From: Persicaria tinctoria
Taxonomy: Eukaryota; Streptophyta; Magnoliopsida; Caryophyllales; Polygonaceae
Direction of reading: 5' to 3'
Assembly: GCA_037127255.1 (NCBI GenBank)
Contig: JBANSL010000003.1
Span: 23,150,314 to 23,214,313, forward strand
DNA length: 64,000 nt
The notes beneath the pieces are model-generated. The model did not search any database and had not been told where the DNA came from. It was given only the letters and a program-made list of their open reading frames with translations. The first letter of the stretch is position 1, and each line of letters opens with the position of its first letter. The translations under genes were made by a program, and so were the position numbers. Shown piece after piece: positions 45,837-57,539 of this stretch.

Positions 45837-46355
45837 TGGTATTATCGAGGACATCTGATACCAGCGCCTGAGCGCCAGTAACTCTTAAATGGAATATTAG
45901 TAGTTTTTTCAAATTTAAAAATAACATTTTGGTATTTTAAATTTCCAAAAAAATATATTATTATGTTGAATTAATTTTTATTTATATATAGACACCAATT
46001 ATAAATAAATATAAATATTTTTACGAAAAAATTTGGATATATGAAATGTTAGAGAATTATTGATCCCCTCTGTAGTTGGTTTAGAACGTTGTTTTAGTAC
46101 TAGGGATATCAAGCACGTTGTTTTAGAACGATAAAAACTATGTATTAAATATTAATATTTTAGTAATTTTTTAAAATAATATTATACTTATCATCCATAA
46201 GTATGAGATTATTCAAAAATATTATTTAAAAAATTATTATTTTATATAGTTTTTCACATTTTAAAAAACGTGAATAAATAATAAAAAGTCAATTAAAACG
46301 AAAACTTGCAGTTATCAGGCAAAACTGCATACATACAGTAGTAAAGTCAGCTATA
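45837..46355. other. Spacer with a decayed Stowaway-like MITE
   Basis: About 46100-46312 resembles the MITE at 8297 (ACGTTGTTTTAGAACGATAAAAACTATG...CGTGAATAAATAATAAAAAG), but its ends are worn. Otherwise AT-rich with no gene. Confidence 0.5.
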
Positions 46356-47289
46356 AGACCATCCGCAACCATGGGGTAACCTCTTTCCCCTTTTTTTTCC
46401 CATCTTCCTATCACAACTTTACAACTCATCTATTTTTTTGTTTAAAATAATTTTTATTTTTTCTACCTCTTTCTAAAAGGTTTCCTCTACAACAATGAGA
46501 AACCTCTTTTACCTCTTTTCAAATTTATTTTCACTTTTTCTTTTCCTTTATATATTTCCCTTTATTATATGTGTATCATCATATATTATTTTTATTTATA
46601 ATTTTATAAATAAATAAAAATAGCAAGTAGTTAATATAAATATAAATATATTTTATTTATAATTTTTATTTATTATTTTTAGTTCAACAACAACTTCTTC
46701 GTTCTCTTGTATTTGATGGACTTGCCTTGCATCTTCGGTTGGACTTCGAGTGGCACTCCCTTGAACACCCGGAGAATGCTCAAAATGTTGTTGGTTTGGA
46801 AAAAAAAAAAAAAAGGATTGTACACATTGGTAGGATTATGTTGGGTATAATTTGGATATTGGGTGTTGGAGAATTGTTAAGCATTTGCAACATCACTTGA
46901 AATTGAGGATTTTTGAGAAGATTTGGATCAAAAGACATATTTGGAATGAGTGGAGTATTTGAATTATTGTGATCCATGGTTAAGAAAATAGGTGCAACTA
47001 CAATATATCAAAATGGGGTATATAAAGGGTAAAATTAGGCTCAAATTATAGAAAAAAATAAAATTAAACCAATGAGATATTTTATTTTAAAAAATAATGA
47101 AATATAAATATATTTTTAATTCATTTTAAATCCTATTACAACTAATAAATCTAAATGAAAAAAACATCATCCTACTTTATCATAAAGAAAAAAAGAAAAA
47201 GAAAATTAGAAAAGGGAGGATGTTACCTCTTTCTACAAAGGTAACCCCTTTCCACCTCTTACCGTAAGGTAAAGGCCACAACTATGAGC
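46356..47289 (-). mobile_element. Probable PIF/Harbinger-like non-autonomous element
   Basis: The left end GACCATCCGCAACCATGGGG and right end (minus strand GCTCATAGTTGTGGCC) are imperfect inverted repeats of the 'GCATCCACAATGG' type seen in plant Harbinger/Tourist elements. A minus-strand frame at 46977-46780 starts MDHNNSNTPLIPNM and resembles the Asn/Pro-rich start of Harbinger Myb-like proteins, but it runs into a poly-A stretch. The 3-bp target duplication is not clear. No transposase domain was found. Confidence 0.5.
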
Positions 47290-47661
47290 TTACCTTTTAG
47301 CAACCTTAAGGTAAGTAAAACTCGTCATGTTCTAATATCTTAAAAAAAAAAAAAAAAAGGGCTAAAGTTAAGTGGAAAAAAATGTGGGCAAGGGGCGATT
47401 TAATGACAGTACAAGTGGGATGGTGGGCTGCTGAAGAAAGGCGGCCTATGTAACTGTGAAAACAGAATCGGGGCAAAACTAAGTTGTTGCAGCCTTTGAG
47501 TAATTCATTTATGTACCCAACAACCACTGATGCCCTGCTTTGCAAGTGGACAACAGAGCCCACAAAGCCCACTTTCCTTTCCGTCTGTATATTTTTATAT
47601 TATTTCCAGTTTTGCCTGATAACTCTAATTTTTAAATTCATCTTAAATTAGTTTTGTTTAA

Positions 47662-47677
47662 TACTCCGTACGGAGTA
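47662..47677. repeat. Perfect 16-bp palindrome TACTCCGTACGGAGTA
   Basis: It consists of two MITE-like ends (TACTCCGT) fused head to head, with no interior. Confidence 0.7.
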
Positions 47678-47844
47678 AGATTATCAATAAACTAGATTTA
47701 AAAAAAACAATTAATATATTTTTTTTTGAAATAACCATTTCTAGGTTCGAAAAATATTTTAAAATATGTTGAATATATGTTTATTTATTTATTATTCGAT
47801 TTATAATATTTCATAATCTCTTTATTGCCTAGTTTTAATAGTCT

Positions 47845-48560
47845 AGAATGTATCTTCTTTAGCCACAGTTTGGTGGGGATTATGGACAATCAGGGACAAG
47901 ATTATTTTCAACGACGAAAACTACGCAGACATCAGGAAGTAAGAATCATATCTACGACAACTACTGCAACAAGTAGAAGACTCCCAAACAGTATTCTGGG
48001 AAGACATGGAAACTGCAATGACTCAACAACAATCGACACCCAGACGCAAGAAAAATATTCGATGATCTAATCCAACAAGATCAATTTTGATGGTTCTAAA
48101 CTCCCTTTGGTTTGGCCTCAACTAGGTTTGTTATTCGTGATCACAGTAGGTTATAATTGGTTGTGTCTTCTGGCTCTTCACAGTGTGGTTCTGTCTCTCC
48201 GCTGATGGCCGAAGCATTGGCGCTCCACTCGGGGCTTGTGGCTGCTAGAGATTTGGGCTTACGTTGTATTGAGGTTGAGGGTGACAATCTCACCGTTATC
48301 AAGACACTTTCTGGTGTCTGGCAATGCCCTTGGGATATTGATCGAGATGATTGTCAAGGACATTCAGTTTCTCCTACAACAATTTGATTAGGAATCTTGC
48401 TCCCACGTCTTCCGTGAAAGCAAAAGCAACCGAGTTGCAGACAAGGTTGCTCATCTCAAACACTTCATGGATCATGCAACTCTCACATCTCATCCGGAGT
48501 TCTTATCCCTCGTCCAGCAGGACATCATTGGGAGGTGCGTTAGTAGGATCTCAAAGACTG
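47845..48560 (+). pseudogene. L1-type LINE fragment (zf-RVT end plus RNase H-like)
   Basis: It begins ATVWWGLWTIRDKIIFND, as in the fragment at 36600, and continues after stops to NFDGS near 48088. It then has PLMAEALALHSGL with the catalytic Glu and IEVEGDNLTVIKTL with Asp. After a frameshift, a piece near 48410-48440 reads VFRESKSNRVADKVAHL. At least three lesions break the frame. Confidence 0.75.
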
Positions 48561-49753
48561 TGAAGTTTTTGGTTTTGATATTCTATAGTTTTAAATGAAA
48601 TAAATATAAGATTTTAGATTAAATAACTTTTGAAATCAAAACCTTTCAAAAGTTTCTCAACTAATACTAACTTAACACAAATAATACTATATCAGTTTCA
48701 ACTTTCTAATCAGCTTCACCTACCATATCAACTACCCTTTTGTCAAACTTCGCCTAAATCTAAAGATTGCCTATTGATTCCCATAGATGGAATATATAAC
48801 AAAAACAAAAAATTCCTAAACTTTACAAATGGTGGGTCCGAAACTAAAAAAATTCAAATTAATGGTATAATACTACGTCCTATAATGCGTGTCTAATCTA
48901 GACTTGGTTAAACAATATAACGAGTGCAATTTATGGTAAGTGACATTCCATATCAATAGCCTATATAAATATATATTAAAGTTATTATTAAAAAATAGTA
49001 TATAATTCCACAAGTAAAGCAAAAGTGCAAGGTATATGATATGAAGAAGTGTTAAAAATTAGGTCGTCTGTTTCTTTCTATGGTCTAATTAGGTCGTGTG
49101 CTTAAATTAGGTCAATTTGGAAGTGCTATTTGGGGACGTACGTGGCGTGGATTTTCTTCATTAGGTAACTTTATACATACAATATATTTACAAATGGAAC
49201 CAATTAAGTTTTGGTGGATAACTCGTCACCCATTAATTTTGTATCGCATTAGTTGATTTTTCGCACACATGCACCTTGTTATTGATCGATTAATTAATTA
49301 TACTTATTTGATAAAGTGGTAAATCATTTTTTCACAAGCCAATGCGTAATTGTCCACTGAATAATATAATTAAAATCGCTAATAATGCATACAATTGATT
49401 GAGAACATATATTTATGTCGCATGTAATTATATACATACACTTGGTCCAGTGACGTACTTTTCATATGTGGTAACTTATCATAGTAGCATTGTATTGGAC
49501 GGATTGTGTTATATACATCGGAGACAGGTGTTATATGTACTACAAAAAATAAAAAGCTAAAAAAAGATCCATCCTAATAGATTAAAAAGCTAAAAAAAAA
49601 AGAAAGAAGTTGTGTGGCGCCTCACAGTCTTTTGCTTAAAAAAAAAAGAAGCAACACACCACCAAGAGCGGGTATGTGATCCATCCTTTGTAGTTAAAAG
49701 AAAAAGAAGAAAAAAAATATAATAACCTCAAACTCTAGACGGATCCTAAATCC
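48561..49753. other. AT-rich spacer, no gene seen
   Basis: No domain or repeat signal recognised. Several short A-runs occur near 49560-49710. Confidence 0.5.
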
Positions 49754-50422
49754 TGTTGGGATCGACAAGACCTAAATGTAGAGATGAATCGGGAACCTAG
49801 CAACTCAAGCTACGTACAATCCCGCTAATAACCAAGATAATAATTTACGGAACCTCACACACAATCAAACCAAGCAACACAAGCACACAAACAATCACAA
49901 GCTAGAACACAATGATTTAAGTGGAAAACCCTCCCTAACCCGGAGGATAAAAAACCACTATCGCCCACCACGAGCACCAAAAATCACTAATCAACAGAAA
50001 TAGATACACGTGTTCACCACTTACAAATCTCACACAAGGAGGCCACCACCATTTTCACTCGAATTGATACAACACCATTTTCACCAAGATTGGGGATTCT
50101 AAACGAGAGAATAAAAGCCGACAAATACGAGTAGGCTTACCAAGAACTCGAGGTGAAAGAACCCGGATGAGACAAGGAAGATCCACTCACTTTCTCACCA
50201 CTTTTCCCCTATTTCTCCTTTCTCCCTCCTCACTTTTGTGCTCCAATTTTGGGGTCACACTTTCAGCTTGTCAAGAGGAAAGCTTCAGCTGCTTGCTTGA
50301 TGCTCTCTCGTGCTCTCGTACAACACAAGCCAAAGGCAAAACAAATGCCTTTTAATTCTTCCAACAAAAGCTAACAAATGGGGCTTTTAATTTGGGCCGG
50401 ACACATGGGATTGGGCCTAACA
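49754..50422 (-). repeat. 3' LTR of an old Tork-like copia element
   Basis: Bounded by TGTTGGGATC and ...GGCCTAACA. On the minus strand it is preceded by a purine tract (GGCTGGAGGGGGAGAT) and by the pol remnants, so this is the 3' LTR. It is related to the solo LTR at 16869-18839. The partner 5' LTR is not in the window. Confidence 0.8.
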
Positions 50423-52607
50423 ATCTCCCCCTCCAGCCCAAGGGAAAGACATCCATTCTCGTCTCGGCATTAGTTGCGGATTAGCCTCATCATCTTGGCG
50501 CATAACTGATGCTTATCGGCAATCACCACCTTGGTCAACATGTCAGCTGGATTCTTGTTCGTGTGAATCTTCTTCAAAGCCATCTCTCTGTTGCCCACTG
50601 CATCTCGAATCCAATGGTACCTCACATCAATATGATGGGTCCGACAATGGTATGTAGTGTTCATGCTCAAATCAAGAGCACTCTAGCTATCACAATTCAC
50701 CACATACTCTTTTTGCTTCAACCCCAACTCTCGAAGAAACCTCTTCATCCAAAGCATCTCTTTTCTTGCTTATGTTATGGCAATGTACTCTGCCTCTGTC
50801 GTGGACAAAGCAACACACTTTTGTAACTTAGACTGCCATGACACAACTCCCCCAACAAAAGTGAACAAATATCCCGATGTAGACTTCCTACCATCAAGGT
50901 CTCCTGCCATGTCTGAATATGTGAAGCCTTCAAGAATGGGTTTTGAACCCCCAAAGCATAAACACATCTTCGACGTACCTTTCAAATATCTGAAGATCCA
51001 TTTCACTGCCTCCCAATGATCTCTGCCTGGATTAGAGAGGAACCTGCTGACCAAACCAACCGCATGAGCAATGTCAGGTCGGGTGCACATCATAGCATAC
51101 ATCAAACTCCCAACTGCTGATGAGTAGGGAACAATGGACGTCTTCTTCTTCTCTTAACTCAACTATAGATGGACAACTCTTCTTGCTCAACTTGAAGTGA
51201 CTAGCAAGAGGTGTGCTAACTGGCTTAGCTGTCTCCATGTTGAACCTGCTCAGGACCTTCTCAACATACCTCTTTTGTGACAACCATATCTTCTTGGCCT
51301 TCCTGTCATGAGTAATCTGCATACCCAAAATCTGGCATGCTAGTCCCAAGTCTTTCATATCAAAGGAAGTATACAACTTCTCTTCAAATCATCAACCATA
51401 GATTTATCCGGTCAAACAATCAGCATATCATCTACATACAGAAAAAGAAACAAAAACGTGCCATATGAATTCCGCTTGAAGTAAACACAATGATCTGCAT
51501 TTGTTCTTGTGTAGCCATGATCCACCATGAAGCAATCAAATTTCTGTACCATTGTCTGGGAGCTTACTTCAGCCCATACAAGCTCTTCTTCAGTTTGTAA
51601 ACCAAGTGCTCTTTCCCTTTTACTTCAAACCCTTCCCGCTACTCCATATATATCTCCTCATCCAAATCACCATGGAGAAATGCAGTCTTCACATCTAACT
51701 GCTCAAGTTCCAAATCTATGCTTTTAGCTAAGTCAAGGATCACCCTGATGGAACTCGTCTTCACAACATGTGAGAAGATTTCATCAAAATCAACTCCTAT
51801 TTTCTGGATGAAACCCTTCACAACTAGTCGGGCTTTGTACTTGACTAGTTTGTCTCCATCCATCTTCAACTTGTACATCCACTTGTTCTTCAAGGCCTTT
51901 CTTCCTTTGGGAAGTTTATCATGCTCATAAGTGTTGTTCTTCTTCAAAGAACTTATCTCTTCTTCCATGACTTTTCTCCACTGAGCTTTCTCCTTGTGGG
52001 TTTGAGCTTCCTGAAAACTCATAGGCTCCCCCTCTTCAGTGACTGCAACATACTCAGAACTGAGATATTTTGTGGACGGACGACGCTCTATGCTTGATCT
52101 CATGACCTCAACTGTTTCCTCATCTTGTATCGGCTCCCCTCCTTCTCAGAGCCCTCACCAAATTCAACTTCAGTTTCTGATGACACTTCATTTGTAGTTG
52201 GAATCTCCTCATCGTCTTGTTGTGAGCCTAATTTGCCCTGTTTTACCTTAACTTTTATATCAGTTTCTGTATACATTTCATGCATTTGGGTTAGAATAGT
52301 ACAGAATCAATGTAGTTTATGCTTATTTGCCAAATTATGGATTCTACACTAGTTTCTGTTTAATTTCGTAGAAATCGGACGCACTTTGGAGCTTAAAGAA
52401 AAGTCATGAAGAAGCTAAGGATGATGCAGCTGGAAGAAATCCCACTTTTCGCCATTCATCATTCTAAATCAAGTTCTGTTGTCTTCATGAAAGTTGTATC
52501 CCTCAAAAAGATCTTTCCAACGCATACTCATATCTGTCAATCGGACGAACGATGACTCGGGAAAGTGCGTTTCAAGAACGAAGCAGAATGCTGAAAGTTG
52601 ACAATTC

Positions 52608-52830
52608 TACTCGACGTCGAGTACTTTAGTTGACGTCGAGTACATCCAGTCGAAATCAGCATGTCGAGCACAAGCAGAGCATCACTCAAGACACACAAAT
52701 CTACTCGACGTCGAGTAAACTACTCGAAGTCGAGTACTCATGTCGAGTCCACCATGTAGCCGAGTTCGAGTACACACGATGAGAAGAAGACGCTACTCAA
52801 CGTCGAGTACTTTGGTCGACGTCGAGTACT
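52608..52830. repeat. Cluster of TACTCGACGTCGAGTA palindromes in the solo LTR
   Basis: Perfect 16-bp copies at 52608 and 52702; one-mismatch or partial copies at about 52630, 52721, 52794 and 52816. They lie about 250-450 bases upstream of the TATA box. Confidence 0.9.
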
Positions 52831-53075
52831 ATCCAGAAGCAATCCGAGTCGAGATCGAGTGGAGTCCAAGCCCTGTGGATTACTGGCAAGCTAAGGCACG
52901 CGAATTCTATCAACATCAAGTGAAGATCTATCAAGATGGAAGATATTTATTCACTTTAGATATAATTTCTTTAGAGATTTATTTCCTTTATTTATCAAGT
53001 TTTATCTTAAGCTTTTAGATAGATAGTTTTAGATAGAGATAGATTGTTCCTTCCTAGAATAGCTAGATGGAGCAC

Positions 53076-53083
53076 TATAAATA
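53076..53083 (+). promoter_or_regulatory. TATA box of the solo LTR
   Basis: TATAAATA about 770 bases before the LTR end, followed by AGCCCTCTAGGGGCT, a short inverted repeat. Confidence 0.6.
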
Positions 53084-54349
53084 AAGCCCTCTAGGGGCTG
53101 ATTTTCATTCATTCAAGCAAAGCCGTCTTCGGACGCAACAAGGTAGCAAGGAGAGAGGACACAGAGAGAGAGAGAGAGAGCCGAGTGGGTGAGAAGAAGG
53201 AAGAGATTGGAAGATTTTGTAAGTTTTAGTTTGATTTTAATGTTGAAGTTAGTTTCTTTTATTATGTTTTGTTTCTAGTTCCCCCTTCTAGGGTCGGGGT
53301 GAGCCCGACGATAGTCATGCACACTTGAGGTAAAGTTTTGATATTTATTATGTTTTGATGATCCACTACCTTTTATATGTTTATTGCCTACTCTAAAGAA
53401 TAGAGATTCATGTTAACCACTTGAATTATAAACATAAAATTGGTAGATACAATCAGGGTTATTTGAAAGGGTTATCTAATTGTTGGAAAAGGCGAAAGCT
53501 TACTCATTTGATGTGATTACATAACTATTCTATCTTATCTTTTGTGTGTGTGATTATCGTTGCGGTGATCCCTTACCTTGGAAGTTTGCACCTTTATTAC
53601 TTTATTTCTTTATTTACATTCTGCACATATTTTACCCGACACCAACCACCATTCCCTATCCATCCCTCGACATCGACCCAATCTTAGCCGACGTCGACAG
53701 CAACCCTCATCACATTTTTCCGCTATTCCCAAACCCCGAAACCAACTAAACCTAGAACCGCTGACTTCTCTCCTGAGGACAAACCTGACTCCACTATCCT
53801 ATAGCAGGGTCTTGACTATAAATTTATTTGGTCGAGAAACCCTCTCGTCACGTCTCCCGAGTGAGACTCACCACTTGTTCTAGTCTCTTCTGATTGAGAA
53901 GGGAAGTAGACTGGTAGCTCAGGATCTTCCTCTGGCGCAGGTGTATCAGCATCTGATAGTGTCTTTTCCTCGTGAAAGATCATATCTCTGGATCTGAACA
54001 CTTTCTTCTTCTCTGGATCCCACAATTTGTACCCAAAATCAACATCTCCATAACCCAGAAAGATGCAAGTGATTGCTCTATCATCCAGCTTCTGTCTCTG
54101 TTCTTTAGGAACATGTACAAATGTCTTGCAACCAAAGACCCTAAGGTGAGAGTAGGAAATTTCTCTTCCAGACCACACTCTCTCAGGGATATCAAAATCC
54201 AAAGCTGACGATGGAGATCGGTTCATCAAGTAGCAGGCAGTGCTCAAAGCTTCTCCCCAGAATGGCTTAGGAAGCTTTGCCATTTTCAACATGCATCTGA
54301 CCTTCTCGAGCAGGGTTCTGTTTGTAGATTTCTGCAAATAATAGCCCAA

Positions 54350-54573
54350 CCTTTAGGGGTTGTTGCATTTAATAGCCTAAACTATAAAAAAATGCAAAAA
54401 ATAGTCTCAAGTATTTATTTGGTTGCAGAAAATAGCCTCAAACTACATTCAAACTCATAATTATAAAAAATAGCCTAAATAATATTTTTTTTTAAATAAC
54501 CTGCATAATTATTATTTTCAAAATCTACCACTTCTCATAATTTTTTTTCTCATTAAGTCATTATTAGCTAAAT
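54350..54573. other. Repeat end that truncates the old copia integrase
   Basis: The sequence repeats AATAGCC with different spacers (AATAGCCCAACC, AATAGCCTAAAC, AATAGCCTCAAAC), as found at the ends of some plant MULE-like elements. Its other end was not found. Confidence 0.35.
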
Positions 54574-54787
54574 CTACCTTACACACCATATAAATTTTGT
54601 AAATAAATAAATTTAAAAAAGACACCTAAAAAATATCATAAGATCTTTATTTTTCTTAATAAAAAAATATTTTATCGTCATCCCACAATCTATTCAATGC
54701 TTAAATAAAAACCATTACGGGTGAATAACGTATGCACACTTTTTTCTTCAATAGATAACAAACTACCCTAATTGTTAGGTTTAAAAC
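54574..54787. repeat. Copy 1 of a 214-bp direct repeat
   Basis: Nearly identical to 59158-59375 (CTACCTTACACACCATATAA...). Both copies lead into a TA tract and then a TIR element. Confidence 0.9.
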
Positions 54788-54801
54788 TATATATATATAT
54801 A

Positions 54802-56168
54802 GAGGATGGTTCAGGGGTACTCAAGGCTTATTGTGTATCATGTGAACACATCTGGGCCGTTGATTAGATGAAATGGATGGATGAGATTAAAAGACAATTT
54901 TAGCTTTTTTTTTAATTAAAAATCAGCAGGGCCCACGTTTTTTTCTAGCCCACTTGCTGAACTGGGAGCGTGTGTGATGCACTCTCTTGAAATTGTTCGA
55001 TGTTATATCTGGATTATTCGATTGTATTGACAGATTATGCAATGGTTATTCGAAGGTATATTTGGATTATTCGATCGTATCGATAGATTATGCAATGGTA
55101 TCAACAAATTATTCGATGGTATATGGGTTTTTTTTTGTTAACCTTTACAAATGGTTTCGGTCGTCTATGAATGATTATTTGGTGGTATAGGGATGATTAT
55201 TCACTCGTATAGGAGTGATTATTCACTCGTATATTGATTATTCGATGGTGTTATAGTATTATTCGATTATTATGTCATTTTTAACGAATAATTTTTCAAT
55301 TATGTGATGGTATTGCTAGATTATTCAATGGTATCATATCATTATTCGATTATATCGATACACTTTTCATTCAAAATAATCGGTGAAGAAAGGACACAAA
55401 TTCGATCAAATCAGGTAAATCAAAACTCCAATGGAATAATCCAAAACCAATTGAAATTCAATATATTGAAAATAAATTGAAAAGGGGGCATTTGACTTTT
55501 TGGGAGAGAAATAGGAAAGAATGTACTGGTTGATTAAAATCAAGGAGGCATCGCTGCACACCATGGAGCCATCACCGCACCGCACCTTACCAACTTCATC
55601 GGCCGACATATCGATCACATCCGCCGCAGCCTACGCCAGTCGGCCATCGCCGTCTCCTTCAACAAGCCCTTCCAATCGCCACCGCCTTTGTGGGTTGTCC
55701 GCCTCCGTGGATCCTAATCGCATTAGGGGCTGATTTAGAGGTAATCGAAGACCTAATCTGTGGGTTGTCCTTCCAATCGTCGTCTCCTTCGCATCCAAAC
55801 TTCCGCCGCACAACCGCTCCGCCTTCATCGTCCACTTCACCATCGCCTTCGCTCGCTCCGCCATTGCCTTCGCTCGCTCCATTGAATCGCTTCCATTGAA
55901 TCGCTTCATCCTCCAGACTTCATTGAATCACTTAATCCAATTTGGCCCTTTCTCTCTCCTTTTTAATTACGGTTATTGGGGAATTGAAGATTTGGATTAG
56001 GTTTTAGTGTGTCACACGCTTCCAATTAAGAGTGGGGTATTTTTTTCATTTTTTTTTTACAAAATTACTCCCTTATGTGGCATAATCTTGACCTTTAATT
56101 ACTTTTAGTTCAACGGTCCTGATTTGTTCACATGATACACGTTAAGGGCTGAGTACATTTGATCTATC

Positions 56169-56170
<2 letters not shown>
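54802..56170. mobile_element. Non-autonomous TIR element A in (TA)n, with a GC-rich insert (1.37 kb)
   Basis: The left end has TACTCAAGGCTTATTGTGTA then TCATGTGAACA; the right end on the minus strand has TACTCAGCCCTTAACGTGTA then TCATGTGAACA. The inverted repeats extend about 65 bases. (TA)n borders both sides. Left and right differ (ATTGTGTA against AACGTGTA) just as in the 9.9-kb MULE. The interior has many ATTATTCGATGGTAT copies (55000-55380) and a GC-rich block (55540-55920) that looks like captured gene sequence. No transposase. Confidence 0.8.

Positions 56171-56239
<69 letters not shown>
56171..56239. repeat. (TA)n microsatellite between elements A and D
   Basis: About 69 bp of pure TA repeats separate the two transposons. 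Confidence 0.95.
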
Positions 56240-56241
<2 letters not shown>

Positions 56242-56779
56242 TAAAGGTTCAAATGAAAATGGGGCTTAAGATGAAAATCCATCTTAAAGTGAAAATAGTC
56301 TAATTTGGATGTAAATGGGCATAATTTAAAGGTAAATGGGCCTAATTAACTGAGTAATTACTAAATGAGCCTAATTTTGGTGTAAATGGGCCTAATTTTA
56401 TGAGTAAATGGGAAAATGGTTAAATGACCCTAATTATGGGGTAAATTTCACACGCCCCCCAAACTTTCCATTCTTACGAATATTGCCCTTATTTCAATTA
56501 TGAAAATTACAGATTTTAGCCTGTAATTTTTATTTGAAATAATATTGTTAGGTGCAACTATAATATTAAAAAAATACAACAAGAATGTTACATCACAATT
56601 TTTGTCTTTATTTTAAAAAGGGAAAAAGATGAGATTACAAAATATAAAGTGAACAAATAATACAATAAATGTTATTATTTATAAATGTGCATTTTCATAA
56701 TGTGTCATACCAAAAAATTTCTTTATGGAACGCTATTTTATGACAGTTTTGTACTTTAATGCAACATGTGCCATTAAAA

Positions 56780-56851
56780 GCCTATTAACTCAAAAAATGG
56801 TATAGTGATGTGCCCATGCACAAAGGTTCGAGTTCAGAATCCCGCATAAGC
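56780..56851 (+). ncRNA. tRNA-like sequence (copy 1), probably a tRNA-derived relic
   Basis: It starts GCCTATTAACTCAA and has GGTTCGAGTTC near the B-box position. It is an inverted relative of 57425-57495. Acceptor and anticodon arms do not pair properly, so it is unlikely to be a working tRNA. Confidence 0.45.
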
Positions 56852-56889
56852 TATTTATTGTTGCTTTTTTTGTGTTCCCGTTCATGAAT

Positions 56890-57395
56890 AAGATTATAAA
56901 GTGCAATAATAAAATGATAATGTGCACAAATAAGATGATATAATGCATATATAACATTATATTGTGCAAATATAACTTTAAGTTGTGCAAATATAACACT
57001 ATGTTTTGCAAATGTAACATTATATTGTGCATATCTAATAATATAATGTTACGTTGTGCACATATAATATTATCTTGTGCGAATATAACATTATATTGTG
57101 TAAATATAACTTTAAGTTGTGCAAATATAACACTATGTTTTGCAAATGTAACATTATGTTGTGCATATCTAATAATATAATGTTACGTTGTGCACATATA
57201 ATATTATGTTGTGCGAATATAACATTATATTGTGCAAAATATAACTTTAAGTTCTGAAAATATAACACTATGTTTTGCAAATGTAACATTATGTTGTGCA
57301 TATCTAATAATACAATTGTGCAAAAGTAAGATAGGATTGTGCAAAAGTAGTATACAATTGTGCATATCTAAGATTATAATGTGCATGATTAACAA
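56890..57395. repeat. Tandem array of TTGTGCAAATATAAC-type units
   Basis: Short 15-20 bp units are organised in a higher-order period of about 120-130 bp, repeated two to three times (for example AACACTATGTTTTGCAAATG at about 56995, 57128 and 57265). Open frames across this array are an effect of the repeats. Confidence 0.85.
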
Positions 57396-57424
57396 TTTGC
57401 GATTTTTGCGCTCTTGTCTATTAT

Positions 57425-57495
57425 GTCACCTATGTGGGATTTGAACCCACATCTTTGTGCAAACGCACATTGCTCTACCAATTGAGCTAATAGGC
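57425..57495 (-). tRNA. tRNA-like sequence (copy 2) with good A and B boxes, non-canonical anticodon arm
   Basis: On the minus strand: TAGCTCAATTGGTAGAGC (D arm/A box) and GTGGGTTCAAATCCCAC (T arm/B box) are close to consensus. A six-pair acceptor stem (GCCTAT with ATAGGT) is possible. The anticodon arm TGTGC-GTTT-GCACA has only a 4-nt loop, so no anticodon can be assigned. I read it as a tRNA-derived gene or pseudogene carried by element D. It could be transcribed by RNA polymerase III. Confidence 0.5.
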
Positions 57496-57539
57496 TAAAT
57501 TATGATTTTCAAGCTAAAATAGAAGAACCTAATCGACCT

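Larger units (their letters stand above)
52218..53850 (+). mobile_element. Solo LTR (1.63 kb) inserted in the old copia pol
   Basis: The ends TGTTGTGAGCC and CTCTCGTCA are flanked by the 5-bp target duplication CGTCT (52213-52217 and 53851-53855). Removing the insert restores the copia reading frame. Inside are a cluster of TCGACGTCGA palindromes (52605-52830), a TATA box (TATAAATA, 53076-53083) and a (GA)n run near 53163-53180, as expected for a plus-strand LTR promoter and leader. No coding region. The length suggests a Ty3/gypsy family with long LTRs. Confidence 0.85.
50423..54349 (-). pseudogene. Tork-like copia pol, broken and split by a solo LTR
   Basis: On the minus strand, from high to low coordinates: integrase C-terminal half (54349-53851; KPFWGEALSTACYLMNRSP, LRVFGCKTFVH), then reverse transcriptase (52212-51400; NKWMYKLKMDGDKLVKYKAR, QLDVKTAFLHGDL, YVDDM near 51430) and RNase H (51105-50470; DGRKSTSGYLF, TTEAEYIA). 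When the 1.6-kb insert and one CGTCT copy are ignored, the two halves are in the same frame. Several stops and frameshifts exist (for example in the reverse transcriptase near 51410 and between 51376 and 51105). Gag, protease and the 5' part are absent; the integrase is cut at 54349 by another repeat whose start reads AATAGCCCAACC. The element is inactive. Confidence 0.85.

Noticed and set aside
56890..57395. CRISPR-like array
   Set aside because: Units are degenerate, vary in spacing, lack unique spacers, and the genome is plant nuclear.
56790..57444. Several frames of 67-88 codons on both strands
   Set aside because: They are translations of the tandem TTGTGCAAATATAAC array.
57425..57495. 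A functional nuclear tRNA gene
   Set aside because: A and B boxes are good, but the anticodon arm leaves only a 4-nt loop and the first acceptor pair does not form. It sits in a transposon with an inverted partner, so I treat it as tRNA-derived.
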